In this document: positions 40,343 through 49,762 of the stretch, piece after piece
How the letters are laid out: each line of letters begins with the position of its first letter
Position numbering within the stretch: position 1 is the stretch's first letter
Source: Pigmentiphaga sp.
Lineage (GTDB): Bacteria; Pseudomonadota; Gammaproteobacteria; Burkholderiales; Burkholderiaceae_B
NCBI GenBank assembly: GCA_023228945.1
Contig: JALOAI010000001.1
Location: 310,001-374,000 of the forward strand
Direction of reading: 5' to 3'
DNA length: 64,000 bases
Made by a program: the position numbers and the translations under genes
The notes under the pieces: model-generated
What the model was told of the DNA's origin: nothing
The model's input: only the letters and a program-made list of their open reading frames with translations
Databases searched by the model: none

Positions 40343-41283
40343 GACGGCGCCGCTCCTCCCCCGCTTCGCGCCGCGCCGCCGCCAAGGGCATGGCCGTGAT
40401 CGGCGCCCTGCTGATCGTGCTCGTGGCCACGGTGCTGGTCACCGGGCTTTTGCAGCGCCAGGATATCGACGTGCGCGCCGCCGAGAACCGCTATTTGCAA
40501 GCGCAGGGCCAATGGCTGCTGCGCGGCGGCATGGATTGGGCGTCGATGGTGCTGCGGTTCGACGGACGCCGCTACAACACCACCGAACCCGGCCAGCTGT
40601 GGTCCATTCCGGTCGAAGATACCCGCGTCAGCCAGTCCGATACGGGCCGCGTCGCGGTGTTCTCGGGGCGCATCGAAGACGAACAGGGCAAATTCAACTT
40701 GCGCAATCTGGCCGAAGGCGGCGTGCTGCAGCCCGCCGCGTACGAAGGATTGCAACGTCTTCTACCGCAGCTCGGCCTGCCGCCGGGGCTGGCGCAGGTT
40801 CTGGCACAGCGCATAGCCATCGCGCAGCCCCTGCTTTCCGCCGACGGTACGGTCATCCGGCCGCCTCAGGCGCCCATGCCGCAGCTCATCGACGACCTGC
40901 TCGCTCTGGAAGCGGTAACCCCCGAGGTTTTGGAAGCCTTGCGTCCGTATCTCACGGTACTGCCCGAAGCCACCGCGCTCAACGCCAACACCGCGAGCGC
41001 CGAGACGCTGGTGGCCGCCGTTCCCGGCCTATCGCTGGGCCATGCGCGCTCGCTCGTGGCGCAGCGCGACCGCGGCGTCTGGTTTCGCGATACGTCGGAT
41101 TTCCTCAATCGCCTCGCCAGTCCGGACCTCAACATCGATGCCAGTACCATCGTGGTCAATAGCCACTGGTTTCTGGTAAAAGGCGCAGTGACCTTGGACC
41201 ACGCCGTGGTCGCGACCCGCGCCCTGCTCCAGCGTAGCAACCGCGATACTATCCAGCCAGTCTGGATCCGGGAATTTCATTGA
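40339..41283 (+). CDS. gspK: Type II secretion minor pseudopilin GspK
   Basis: This 314-residue protein caps the pseudopilus tip with GspI and GspJ. The leader ends in KG/MAVIGALLIVLVATVLVTGLL, where the usual Phe after the site is Met. Signature regions include RAAENRYLQAQGQWLLRGGMDWA, DEQGKFNLRNL and the helix-hairpin segment LNANTASAETLVAAVPGLS. The start ATG overlaps gspJ and the stop overlaps the TTG start of gspL. Confidence 0.94.
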   Translation: MRRRRSSPASRRAAAKGMAVIGALLIVLVATVLVTGLLQRQDIDVRAAENRYLQAQGQWLLRGGMDWASMVLRFDGRRYNTTEPGQLWSIPVEDTRVSQSDTGRVAVFSGRIEDEQGKFNLRNLAEGGVLQPAAYEGLQRLLPQLGLPPGLAQVLAQRIAIAQPLLSADGTVIRPPQAPMPQLIDDLLALEAVTPEVLEALRPYLTVLPEATALNANTASAETLVAAVPGLSLGHARSLVAQRDRGVWFRDTSDFLNRLASPDLNIDASTIVVNSHWFLVKGAVTLDHAVVATRALLQRSNRDTIQPVWIREFH

Positions 41284-42614
41284 AAACCACGTTGCGCCTG
41301 ATGTTGCCCCGGTTGGCGGAGCTACAGCCAGAAACCGAAGCCGATTTCGCCCTGCTCGAAGGGCAACGCGTCGTCCGCCAAGGACGCCTGGCGCTGGCCG
41401 CGATCGCCGCGGCCGTGCCGGCCAGCGACATCATGGCCATCCTCCATCCGGCCGACGCCGTTCTTGCCGAGGTGGCCCTGCCGCCGTTGCCATCGCACCA
41501 GCTCGACGCGGCGGTGGCCAATGCCATCGAACCGTTGGTACTGGGCGACGTCGATACGCTGGCCGTGGCGTGCGGGCCGCGCGCCGCCGATGGCCGCGCC
41601 GTCGTGGCCTGGGCGGATCGCGCCTGGCTGTCGCGCGGCTGGAACCTGCTGGCCGAGGTCGGCCTGCCGGCACGGCACCTCGTCCCCGCCGCCCTGAGCC
41701 TGCCGCGGCCGGAGCGCGGTATCGTGCTGGCCTGGCGGGATCATTACCTGCTGGCCCGCGATGCCATGGGCCGCGGTGCGGTGCTGGCCCTCGACCCTCT
41801 CGCCGACGATACCGTGGCCGATCCGGCGGCTGCCATTTGGCTGGAGTCGCTGGTGGCAACGACCGATGGCTATGCGCTGCTGCCGCCCGTGCCCACCTGG
41901 CTGGCGCGTTGGCGGCCCACCACCCCGGATCACGCTTCATCCGCTTCAGCTCCGGAGCGCACACCGGATCTCGACCCGTCGAGCCGGTGGCTGGGCCAGC
42001 TACCGGCGTGGTCGCTGGCCGTGCCGGCGCTGCGCCCCCGCCGCCTGCAGGCCTCGCCCTGGCGCCGCCCGCTGGCGTGGCTGGGAGGCGCGGCGGCGAT
42101 CTGGCTGCTCGGCCTGAACGTCTACGCCTGGCAATTGCAGGACGAAGCCCAGGCCATCGAACGCCGCATGGCGGCGCAAGTGCGCGACGTGTTCCCGCAA
42201 TTGCCGGTCATTCTCGATCCCCTGCGCCAGGCCATCCAGCAGCGCGACACCCTGCGCGCGGCGGGAGGCCAGACCGATCCGCAGGATTTCCTGCCGCTGG
42301 CCCTGACCACCGCCCAATTGCTGCCGCCCGGGGCGCAGGCCATCCAGGCCATCGAATACCAAGACGGCGCCCTCCAGCTGCGCTTTGCCGCCACCGCCGA
42401 TAGCGTCAACCGCAATGCCCTGAGCCCCGACGTCATGTCGCGGGCCCAACAGCTGGGCCTGCAGGTCGACGAGGTCGACGGGGCCTGGGAAATCCGGCCT
42501 CGCGATCCCACCGGAGCCCTCACGGCGGGCGGCCGCGACGGCGGTGGCCTGTCGATCACGCCCGGCGCGCAAACGACGCGCGATCTCAATCGTATTTCCG
42601 GAGCCTCGCGTTGA
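41280..42614 (+). CDS. gspL: Type II secretion protein GspL
   Basis: This 444-residue bitopic protein recruits the GspE ATPase to the inner membrane. It has a cytoplasmic actin-like domain (about 1-240), a membrane helix (about 260-280, WLGGAAAIWLLGLNVYAW) and a periplasmic ferredoxin-like domain. The start is TTG overlapping the gspK stop (TTGA). The stop likewise overlaps the TTG start of gspM. Confidence 0.9.
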   Translation: MKTTLRLMLPRLAELQPETEADFALLEGQRVVRQGRLALAAIAAAVPASDIMAILHPADAVLAEVALPPLPSHQLDAAVANAIEPLVLGDVDTLAVACGPRAADGRAVVAWADRAWLSRGWNLLAEVGLPARHLVPAALSLPRPERGIVLAWRDHYLLARDAMGRGAVLALDPLADDTVADPAAAIWLESLVATTDGYALLPPVPTWLARWRPTTPDHASSASAPERTPDLDPSSRWLGQLPAWSLAVPALRPRRLQASPWRRPLAWLGGAAAIWLLGLNVYAWQLQDEAQAIERRMAAQVRDVFPQLPVILDPLRQAIQQRDTLRAAGGQTDPQDFLPLALTTAQLLPPGAQAIQAIEYQDGALQLRFAATADSVNRNALSPDVMSRAQQLGLQVDEVDGAWEIRPRDPTGALTAGGRDGGGLSITPGAQTTRDLNRISGASR

Positions 42615-43186
42615 AGTTGTCCCGACCGTTCGTTCTACCCGCCGCTCCCTCCTGGTGGCTCGGCCTGCGCCGCCAATGGGATCGATCCTGGCAGCGGCTG
42701 GCACCACGCGAGCGGCGTCTCGTCATCTTGGCCGCCGCCGTGGCGGGCCTGGCCCTGGTGTGGTTGATGTTGTTCGAACCGGCGTGGCAAGCGGTGAACC
42801 GCTGGCGCTCCGCGCTGCCTCAGTTGAGCGCTCAGGCCGCCCAGCTCGACGCGGTACTGCGCGAAACGCGCGAGCTGCAACGGCAGGCGGGCCGGGGCCA
42901 GGCCGATGCCAGCGGCATGGCGGGCGCCCTGGAAGAGAGCCTGCTGCGCGCTGGGCTGGCCGACGTGGCGACACTATCACAGCCCGCCGCCGACCGCTGG
43001 TCGGTGGCGCTGGAGCAGGCTCCGGTACTCCCCACGCTCGAATGGTTGCAGGCGCTCCCCTTCGAATTGCGGCTGCAGGCGGAGGGAGTGTCGCTGCAGC
43101 GCTCCGCCGACGCGGATGGCCGCGTGCTCGCCGGCCGGCTATCGGGCGAAATCCAGCTGCGCCTGCCCGCGGGAGCCGCGCCATGA
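42611..43186 (+). CDS. gspM: Type II secretion protein GspM
   Basis: This 191-residue protein has a short cytoplasmic N-terminus, one membrane helix (about 36-55, LVILAAAVAGLALVWLMLF) and a periplasmic domain. It stabilises GspL. Family sequence similarity is low, so the call rests largely on position and architecture. TTG start; ATGA overlap with gspN. Confidence 0.87.
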   Translation: MKLSRPFVLPAAPSWWLGLRRQWDRSWQRLAPRERRLVILAAAVAGLALVWLMLFEPAWQAVNRWRSALPQLSAQAAQLDAVLRETRELQRQAGRGQADASGMAGALEESLLRAGLADVATLSQPAADRWSVALEQAPVLPTLEWLQALPFELRLQAEGVSLQRSADADGRVLAGRLSGEIQLRLPAGAAP

Positions 43187-43947
43187 TGCCGCGTTGGAGC
43201 CGCCCGTTTCTCCTGGCACTGGTTCTGGCCTGGCTTGCCATCGTCGCCGCGATCGTGGTCATGCCCGCCCGCTGGCTGATCAGCCTGCTTCCCGCCTCCT
43301 GGCCGGTGGCCGTGGTCGACGCTTCGGGGTCGTTGTGGCGTGGTACCGCCCTGGTCGCCCTGGGCCCGCCCGGCGCCCGCACGACGCTGCCCGCCCCCGT
43401 CAGCTGGCGCCTCGACTGGCAATCCGGCCCCCGCTTGCAACTTCAGCATCCCTGGCTCGATTGCCAGTTGGGCCTGCGGCCGGGCCTCGGCTCGCTGGGG
43501 CTTTCGCCCTGCACCCTGCGCTTGCCGGCGGCGGCCCTGGCCACGCTGGGCGCGCCGCTCAATACGCTGAAGCCGGCGGGCCAGCTCTCGCTGCGCTGGC
43601 CGGGACTTCGCCTTCCGTATCGCGGCCTGCCGGCCGCAGGCGAAGTCATGCAGCTCGATTGGACCCAGGCCGGCTCCGCCCTCTCGAACGTCCGGCCCCT
43701 GGGCCACTATCGCGTCACGCTCGCCAGCACCGGCCAACGGCTCGAGATCGCGCTCGCCACCGTATCGGGTCCGCTGGTCCTGGAAGGCGCCGGCAACCTG
43801 GACCCTCGCGGCGGCTTCAACTTCCGCGGAGAAGCCAGGCCTGCGCCGGATATCGCCGCCAGCACCGTTGCCGGCCTGCAAACTTTGTTGTCCGGTATCG
43901 GCCGCCGCTCCGGAGAGGCTACACTTCTACAAGTCGGCCGCCTCTAA
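43183..43947 (+). CDS. gspN: Type II secretion protein GspN
   Basis: This 254-residue protein has an N-terminal membrane helix (about 7-30) and a periplasmic domain with the GspN segments GSLWRGTALVAL, WRLDW and GEVMQLDWTQAG. GspN is present only in some type II systems and its role is unclear. It overlaps gspM and is followed 26 bases later by gspD. Confidence 0.88.
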   Translation: MMPRWSRPFLLALVLAWLAIVAAIVVMPARWLISLLPASWPVAVVDASGSLWRGTALVALGPPGARTTLPAPVSWRLDWQSGPRLQLQHPWLDCQLGLRPGLGSLGLSPCTLRLPAAALATLGAPLNTLKPAGQLSLRWPGLRLPYRGLPAAGEVMQLDWTQAGSALSNVRPLGHYRVTLASTGQRLEIALATVSGPLVLEGAGNLDPRGGFNFRGEARPAPDIAASTVAGLQTLLSGIGRRSGEATLLQVGRL

Positions 43948-43973
43948 CGCCGCCGCGCCATTTCTCCCTACCC

Positions 43974-46481
43974 ATGATCCCGACCTCCCAGCTCTCGCGC
44001 GTCACCCATTCCGCTTCATGCCAGAGTCGCCCGGCCTGGCGGCCCGCCCTGCTCGCCGCCGCCGTCGCCCTTTGCCTGGCGGCTCCGATCCAGGCGGTCG
44101 TGGCGCAAACCGGCCAGGGCAGCCGCGCCGCCCAGGACGAAAGCGTGACGCTCAACTTCGTCGAGGCCGAGCTCGATGCCGTGGTGCGCGCGCTGGGGCA
44201 CTTTACCGGCAAGACCTTTCTGATCGACCCTCGCGTCAAGGGCCAGCTCACCTTGGTGTCCGAGCGACCGGTCAGCCGCGACATCGCCTACCGCATGCTG
44301 CTGGGCGCCCTGCGCATGCAAGGTTATGCGGTCGTCGAAGCCGATGGCATCGCCCGCGTGGTCCCCGAGGCCGACGCCAAGCTCCAGGGCAGCGCGGTGG
44401 CCGCCACCGGCGCCGGCATCCCGCAAGGCGATCAGCTCATCACCCGGGTCTTCACCCTGCAGTTCGAGAACGCCGCCAATCTGGTGCCGGTCCTGCGGCC
44501 CATGATTTCGCCCAATAATCCGATCAACGCCTATCCGGGCAACAACACGCTGGTGATCACCGATTACGCGGGCAACCTCAACCGCATCGCCGAAGTCATC
44601 GCCAGCGTCGATACGCCACGCTCCACCGATACCGATGTGGTGCGCCTGCGCTACGCGGTGGCGGTCGATCTGGCCGATCAGCTCTCGCGCCTGCTCAACA
44701 CCGGCAGCAATGATCCCGCCCAGCGCGTCGTGGTCATTGCCGAGCCCCGCAGCAACAGCCTGATGCTGCGTTCGAGCAGCCCGGCGCGCACCCAGCTGGC
44801 GCTGGATCTCATCCGCCAGCTCGACACTCCCGAAGCGGCCACCGCCAACATGCACGTGGTTACGCTGCGCAATGCCGAAGCCGTCCGGCTGGCGGAGGTC
44901 TTGCGCGGTGTGCTCACCGGCCAAAGCCAGGGCTCCACCACCGACTCGGGCATGCTGAGCGACAGCGAAGGCAGCGGCGCCGGCCTCTCCGGCGGCGGCT
45001 CGGGCCTGGGGTCCACCGGCAGCGGCGGCATCGGCGCCGGCAGCGCGCTGGGCGCCGCCACCAACCGCCAGGGTGGCGGCACCACCGGTGGCTTCGATGG
45101 CTCGGGCAACAACAACGCGTCCACCACCTTCAGCGGCGGCGGCGCCACCGTGCATGCCGATCCCACCACCAACACGCTGATCATCACGGCCCCGCCGCCG
45201 ATTTATCGCAATCTGCGCAACGTCATCGACCAGCTCGACGTCCGCCGTCCGCAAGTGTTCGTCGAAAGCCTGATCGTCGAGATCATCAGCAGCGACGCCG
45301 CCGAGTTCGGCATCCAGTGGATGTTCGGCCTGGGCAACATCGATCGCGGCGGCGTGAGCGCCATCGGCGGCAGCACCTTTGGCGGCACCGGCAGCAACTT
45401 GCTGCAGGTAGCGGCCAACCCCGCCAGCCTGGGCTCGGGGCTGAGCCTGGGCGTGATCGACGGCACCATCAATCTTCCCGGCGTGGGCCGCATCCTCAAC
45501 CTGGGTTTTCTGGCTCGCGCCCTCGAGAGCCGCGGCAACGCCAACATCCTGTCCACCCCCAACCTGCTGACGCTCAACAACGAAGAAGCCAGCATCATGG
45601 TCGGGCGCAACATTCCCTTCCCCACCGGCCAATATACCCAGGCGGGCATCGGCGGCATCAATCCGTTCCAGACCATCGAGCGGCAGGATGTCGGCCTGCA
45701 GTTGCGCATCCGGCCCCAGGTTTCGGAAGGCGGTACGATCAAGCTGGCCATCCACCAGGAAGTCAGCAATATCGACCACTCCGTCACCGGGGTCTCGGCC
45801 GATCTCGGCGTGGTCACCAACAAGCGCGAAGTCAAGACCAACGTGCTCGTGGACGACGGCCAGATCATCGTGCTCGGCGGCCTGCTCGAAGACAGCGTGA
45901 CGGGCAACCGGGATCAGGTCCCGGGCCTGGGCGATGTGCCCCTGCTGGGCAATCTTTTCCGCTACGACACGCGTTCGCGTACCAAAACCAACCTGATGAT
46001 CTTCCTCAGGCCATACGTCGTGCGCGATGCCGACGCCACCCGCCTGACCGCCGAACGCTACGACCTCATGCGTCAGATGCAACCCGAGAATATGCCGCCC
46101 GACCATTGGCTGTTGCCGGATCTCGGTCTGCCCGCCTTGCCGCCGCGCCTGGCCGGCGCCGGCGACGTGCTACCCGCCAGCGCGAGCCATAAGGCGCCCG
46201 AGGACGCCATGGTGATCGCCCAGGATCCCGCCGCGATTTATTCCAGCCGTGGTTCCAACGTCATCCTGGCGGCCACCCTGGCTTCCGAGAGCCTGGCGCA
46301 GCAGGCCATGCAGCAGATCACCCGGAGCGGCTTCGCCCCCTACGTCCAGGTGGTGCGCCAGCACGAGAACCCTTTCTATCAGGTCTATATCCGTGTGGCG
46401 CGCGACGCCACCACCACCGATACGGCCATCGACGGGCTGCGCCAGCTGGGCTTCGTTCCCGAACTGCTGGTTCGGCCCTGA
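43974..46481 (+). CDS. gspD: Type II secretion secretin GspD with a C-terminal SPOR-like domain
   Basis: This 835-residue outer-membrane channel has a signal peptide (to about residue 44), the N0 domain (VTLNFVEAELDAVVRALGHFTGKTFLIDP), N1-N3 repeats interrupted by a Gly/Ser-rich loop (about 325-385), and the secretin core (SILSTPNLLTLNNEEASIMVG-like region, VPGLGDVPLLGNLFRY, KTNLMIFLRPYVV). After the secretin core an extra tail of about 90 residues (from about 746) reads like a SPOR domain (VILAATLASESLAQQAMQQITRSGFAPYVQVV...FYQVYIRVA). SPOR domains bind denuded peptidoglycan, so the fusion might place the secretin at septa; that is inference. Confidence 0.93.
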   Translation: MIPTSQLSRVTHSASCQSRPAWRPALLAAAVALCLAAPIQAVVAQTGQGSRAAQDESVTLNFVEAELDAVVRALGHFTGKTFLIDPRVKGQLTLVSERPVSRDIAYRMLLGALRMQGYAVVEADGIARVVPEADAKLQGSAVAATGAGIPQGDQLITRVFTLQFENAANLVPVLRPMISPNNPINAYPGNNTLVITDYAGNLNRIAEVIASVDTPRSTDTDVVRLRYAVAVDLADQLSRLLNTGSNDPAQRVVVIAEPRSNSLMLRSSSPARTQLALDLIRQLDTPEAATANMHVVTLRNAEAVRLAEVLRGVLTGQSQGSTTDSGMLSDSEGSGAGLSGGGSGLGSTGSGGIGAGSALGAATNRQGGGTTGGFDGSGNNNASTTFSGGGATVHADPTTNTLIITAPPPIYRNLRNVIDQLDVRRPQVFVESLIVEIISSDAAEFGIQWMFGLGNIDRGGVSAIGGSTFGGTGSNLLQVAANPASLGSGLSLGVIDGTINLPGVGRILNLGFLARALESRGNANILSTPNLLTLNNEEASIMVGRNIPFPTGQYTQAGIGGINPFQTIERQDVGLQLRIRPQVSEGGTIKLAIHQEVSNIDHSVTGVSADLGVVTNKREVKTNVLVDDGQIIVLGGLLEDSVTGNRDQVPGLGDVPLLGNLFRYDTRSRTKTNLMIFLRPYVVRDADATRLTAERYDLMRQMQPENMPPDHWLLPDLGLPALPPRLAGAGDVLPASASHKAPEDAMVIAQDPAAIYSSRGSNVILAATLASESLAQQAMQQITRSGFAPYVQVVRQHENPFYQVYIRVARDATTTDTAIDGLRQLGFVPELLVRP

Positions 46482-46496
46482 TCCGCGAGGCGCCCC

Positions 46497-47933
46497 GTGC
46501 ATCCGCTGCCGTATTCCTGGGCCCGCAGCCAGCGGGCCCTGCTCACCCAGAAACCCGAGGGCGCCATTCTCATGGTGAGCCCGCGCACCCCCGCGTGGGC
46601 GGTGGCCGAGGTTCAACGCCAGTTCGGCCGCGTGGAACTCCAACGAGTCGGCGACGGCGAGCTCGAAACCCGGCTGGCCGCCGCCTATGCGGATCTCAGC
46701 AGCGACGCCGCCGCGGTCATGGACGCCGCCGAGAACGAGATCGATCTCGATCGCCTGCTGCAGGAGATCCCGGAAGTCGAGGATCTGCTCGAGACCCAGG
46801 ACGACGCGCCGGTGATCCGCATGATCAACGCGCTGTTCACCCAGGCCGCGCGCGACGGCGCGAGCGACATTCACATCGAGCCGTTCGAAACCCACTCCAC
46901 GGTACGCTACCGGGTCGACGGGACGCTGCGCGACGTGGTCAGCCCGCGCCGCGCCCTGCACGCCGCACTGGTGTCGCGCATCAAGATCATGGCGCAACTC
47001 GACATCGCCGAAAAGCGCCTGCCGCAAGATGGCCGCATCGCCTTGCGCGTGGGCGGCCGGCCGATCGACGTGCGCGTCTCCACGCTACCCACCGGGCATG
47101 GCGAGCGCGCGGTGCTGCGGCTGCTCGACAAGCAGGCCGGCCGATTGCAGTTGGAGAAGCTCGGGATGGCGTCCGACACCTTGCAAACACTCGATCGCCT
47201 CATCCACCAGCCGCACGGCATCGTGCTCGTGACCGGACCCACCGGCAGCGGCAAGACGACAACGCTCTACGCCGCCCTGGGCCGCCTCGACGCCAGTACC
47301 ACCAATATCCTGACGGTCGAAGACCCCATCGAATACGATCTGCCCGGCATCAGCCAAACCCAGGTCAATGCCAAGATCGACATGCACTTCGCCACCGCAC
47401 TGCGGGCCATCCTGCGCCAGGATCCGGACGTCGTCATGATCGGCGAGATCCGCGATCTGGAAACCGCGCAGATCGCGGTGCAAGCCTCCCTCACCGGCCA
47501 CCTGGTGCTGGCCACCCTGCATACCAACGATGCCGTGTCGGCCGTCACCCGTCTGACCGATATGGGCATCGAACCCTTCCTGCTGTCGTCTTCGCTCCTT
47601 GGGGTGCTGGCGCAGCGCCTGGTCCGCTGCCTGTGCCAGCACTGCCGCGAACCCGTGGCCCACGACCAAGACACCGGCGCCCCGGTGCAGTGGCGCGCCG
47701 TCGGCTGCCCGACCTGCAACCATAGCGGCTACCAGGGCCGCACCGGCATCCACGAACTCTTCGTCATCGACGACGAGCTCCGCCGCCTGGTCCACGAAGA
47801 CGCCGGCGAACAAGCGCTGCGCGACGCCGCGGCCCGCCACGGCATGCGCACCATGCGCGAGGATGGCCAGCGCTGGGTAAGCCGGGGCAGCACCTCGCCG
47901 GAAGAAATCATCCGCGTGACTCGAGATACATGA
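46497..47933 (+). CDS. gspE: Type II secretion ATPase GspE
   Basis: This 478-residue hexameric ATPase drives pseudopilus assembly. Walker A GPTGSGKT lies at about 247-254, with an Asp box (TVEDPIEY), Walker B (VVMIGEIRD) and His box (ATLHTND). The zinc-binding tetracysteine (CLCQHC ... CPTC, about 378-408) is typical of GspE. The N-terminal N1 domain is short. GTG start with GAGG upstream. The stop overlaps the serB start. Confidence 0.96.
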   Translation: MHPLPYSWARSQRALLTQKPEGAILMVSPRTPAWAVAEVQRQFGRVELQRVGDGELETRLAAAYADLSSDAAAVMDAAENEIDLDRLLQEIPEVEDLLETQDDAPVIRMINALFTQAARDGASDIHIEPFETHSTVRYRVDGTLRDVVSPRRALHAALVSRIKIMAQLDIAEKRLPQDGRIALRVGGRPIDVRVSTLPTGHGERAVLRLLDKQAGRLQLEKLGMASDTLQTLDRLIHQPHGIVLVTGPTGSGKTTTLYAALGRLDASTTNILTVEDPIEYDLPGISQTQVNAKIDMHFATALRAILRQDPDVVMIGEIRDLETAQIAVQASLTGHLVLATLHTNDAVSAVTRLTDMGIEPFLLSSSLLGVLAQRLVRCLCQHCREPVAHDQDTGAPVQWRAVGCPTCNHSGYQGRTGIHELFVIDDELRRLVHEDAGEQALRDAAARHGMRTMREDGQRWVSRGSTSPEEIIRVTRDT

Positions 47934-48793
47934 ACCTGATCCTGCAAGGCCCCGGCCTGACTCTTTCTCAAGCCGAAACCATCGGCAATTTGGTACACGC
48001 CCGGTCTGTGGTGGAACTCGGCCCGGCGGCCGTGCGCCTGGTCGGCGTCGAGGCCGACGACGCCATGCGCCAACTCGTGGCCGAGCACAGCGCCGCGGCC
48101 AATCTCGACTTCGCCTTCGTGCCCGCCGGCTATCGACTCGCGGACTTCCGCGTGCTGGCCATGGATATGGACTCCACGCTCATCAACATCGAATGCATCG
48201 ACGAAATCGCGGATGCCGTGGGCGTCAAGCCCCAGGTGGCAGCCATCACCGAAGCGGCGATGCGCGGCGAGATCGCCGATTTCGCCGACAGTCTGCGGCG
48301 CCGCGTCGCTCTGCTCGAGGGCGTGCCTGCCCATGCGCTGGAAACCGTCTATACCGAACGCCTGCGCCTCAATCCCGGAGCCGAAGCCCTGGTCGGGGCG
48401 GCCCATGCCGCCGGTGTTACCACTTTGCTGGTGTCGGGTGGCTTCACATTCTTCACGCAACGTCTGCAGGCCCGGCTGGCGCTGGGCGCCGCCCACGCCA
48501 ACGAACTCGACATCGTCGATGGCCGGCTGACTGGGCGCGTCCTGGGCACCATTCTGGACGCCGAGGGCAAGGCGGCGCACCTGCGCCGCCTGTGCGCCTC
48601 GCTGGGCGCCGACCCACGGCACCAGGCCATCGCCATCGGTGACGGCGCCAACGATCTGCGGATGATGGCCGAGGCCGCCGTCAGCGTGGCCTATCGCGCC
48701 AAGCCCGCGGTGCGGGCCGCGGCCACCTACTCATTGAGCGTGAGCGGCCTGGACGGCGTGCTGAATTGGTTCGAGGATACCGCCGGCGCCTGA
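47930..48793 (+). CDS. serB: Phosphoserine phosphatase
   Basis: This 287-residue HAD-family enzyme makes L-serine from phosphoserine. The nucleophile motif DMDSTLINIE has Asp79 and Asp81, motif II is LLVSGGF, and motif III is GDGANDLRMM. The first 70 residues look like a reduced ACT-type regulatory region. It overlaps the gspE stop, so it is read together with the secretion genes although functionally unrelated. Confidence 0.95.
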   Translation: MNLILQGPGLTLSQAETIGNLVHARSVVELGPAAVRLVGVEADDAMRQLVAEHSAAANLDFAFVPAGYRLADFRVLAMDMDSTLINIECIDEIADAVGVKPQVAAITEAAMRGEIADFADSLRRRVALLEGVPAHALETVYTERLRLNPGAEALVGAAHAAGVTTLLVSGGFTFFTQRLQARLALGAAHANELDIVDGRLTGRVLGTILDAEGKAAHLRRLCASLGADPRHQAIAIGDGANDLRMMAEAAVSVAYRAKPAVRAAATYSLSVSGLDGVLNWFEDTAGA

Positions 48794-48804
48794 ATAATAC
48801 TGCC

Positions 48805-48930
48805 GTGAAGAACTCCGGCCTTTCGGCCTGAGCTTCTCCGCCACCATGCAGGGGAGCCTTCGGCTCCAGTCGCTTTAGCCTCGCTTACCTCGCCGTGAAC
48901 GACGAGGCTTGCGCTTAGGCGCGTGGTCAG
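48805..48930 (+). repeat. Dispersed GC-rich intergenic repeat, copy B
   Basis: Both modules seen in copy A occur in plus orientation: GTGAAGAACTCCGGCC...GAGCTTCTCCGCCACCA...GGGAGCCTTCGGCTCCAG, then CGAGGCTTGCGCTTAGGC. The copy fills the serB-phaR gap, and the phaR stop codon lies at its right edge. Confidence 0.75.
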
Positions 48931-49490
48931 GTATCGGAGCCGCCGCCAGGCGGCTTGCCGAACGGGAAGTTGGCCATCATGTTGCGAGTTTGGTCTTGCA
49001 ACTGGTCCTGCATCTGTACGAACAAATTCTTGCTCTGGTCGATGTAGTTGTTCATCATGTTCTGCAACATGGGCGCCTGCACCGTCATGAACTGTGCCCA
49101 GGCCTCGGGGCCGAACTGCGGATTGCCATACAAAGACTTGGATTGCTCGGCAAGGCGATTCTGGATATCCATGAAAGCCTGGATGTTTTTCTCGAGGTAG
49201 GAACCCATCACGCCCTGCATCGCATGGCCGTAAAAACGGATGATCTGCGCCAGCATCGCCGATGTGAACATCGGCGCTCCGCCGGTTTCTTCTTCGAGGA
49301 TGATCTGCAACAGAATGCTGCGGGTGATGTCTTCGGCCGACTTGGCATCGACGACTTCGAAAGACTCATTGTCGAGCACCAGTTGCTTGACATCGGCCAA
49401 AGTGATGTAAGCACTGGTTTGGGTGTCGTACAGACGCCGGTTGGGATATTTTTTGATCAGGCGCGTGGTGGTCTCGGGGTTTTTCTGCAT
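48927..49490 (-). CDS. phaR: Polyhydroxyalkanoate synthesis repressor PhaR
   Basis: This 187-residue regulator binds DNA and PHA granules and represses phasin and PHA genes. RLIKKYPNRRLYDTQTSAYITLADVKQLV is the DNA-binding N-terminal domain. A repeated middle (FYGHAMQGVMGSYLEKNIQAF) and a Met/Gln-rich amphipathic tail (about 130-175) follow. The ATG at 49490 gives the family N-terminus MQKNPETTTRLIKK. It is downstream of phaB with a 272-base gap containing repeat sequence. Confidence 0.95.
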   Translation of the reverse strand: MQKNPETTTRLIKKYPNRRLYDTQTSAYITLADVKQLVLDNESFEVVDAKSAEDITRSILLQIILEEETGGAPMFTSAMLAQIIRFYGHAMQGVMGSYLEKNIQAFMDIQNRLAEQSKSLYGNPQFGPEAWAQFMTVQAPMLQNMMNNYIDQSKNLFVQMQDQLQDQTRNMMANFPFGKPPGGGSDT

Positions 49491-49651
49491 GGTGGGCTCG
49501 GCAAATCCGGTGGGGCACCCCGCCGCGCGGGATGAGCGTGATGCAACCATCATACCGCGCTCCCTTGGCCGGGCAACGGGATGGCCCAGCATGCTGTGCC
49601 GGACTCCGGTGGACGACTGCCGGCGGCACCGGTATCGGCGCCGCCCGGAAC

Positions 49652-49760
49652 GAAAAACTCCGGCCTTGCGGGACCGGAGCGCTTTCCGGCCGTTTGCGAA
49701 ACCAAGGGCTCCGCAAACGACCGTTCATCGAGGTGCAAGGCTTGTGCCTGGACGCACTCG
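49652..49760 (+). repeat. Dispersed repeat, degenerate copy C
   Basis: AACTCCGGCCTTGCGGGACC and, further on, GAGGTGCAAGGCTTGTGCCT resemble the two modules of copies A and B, but with many substitutions. An internal CGTTTGCG/CGCAAACG inverted pair (about 49691-49720) adds a hairpin. It lies between phaB and phaR. Confidence 0.45.
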
Positions 49761-49762
49761 GA

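Noticed and set aside
44016..46106. Open frame of about 696 codons antisense to gspD
   Set aside because: Composition is typical of an antisense shadow in high-GC DNA, and the gspD frame carries secretin motifs.
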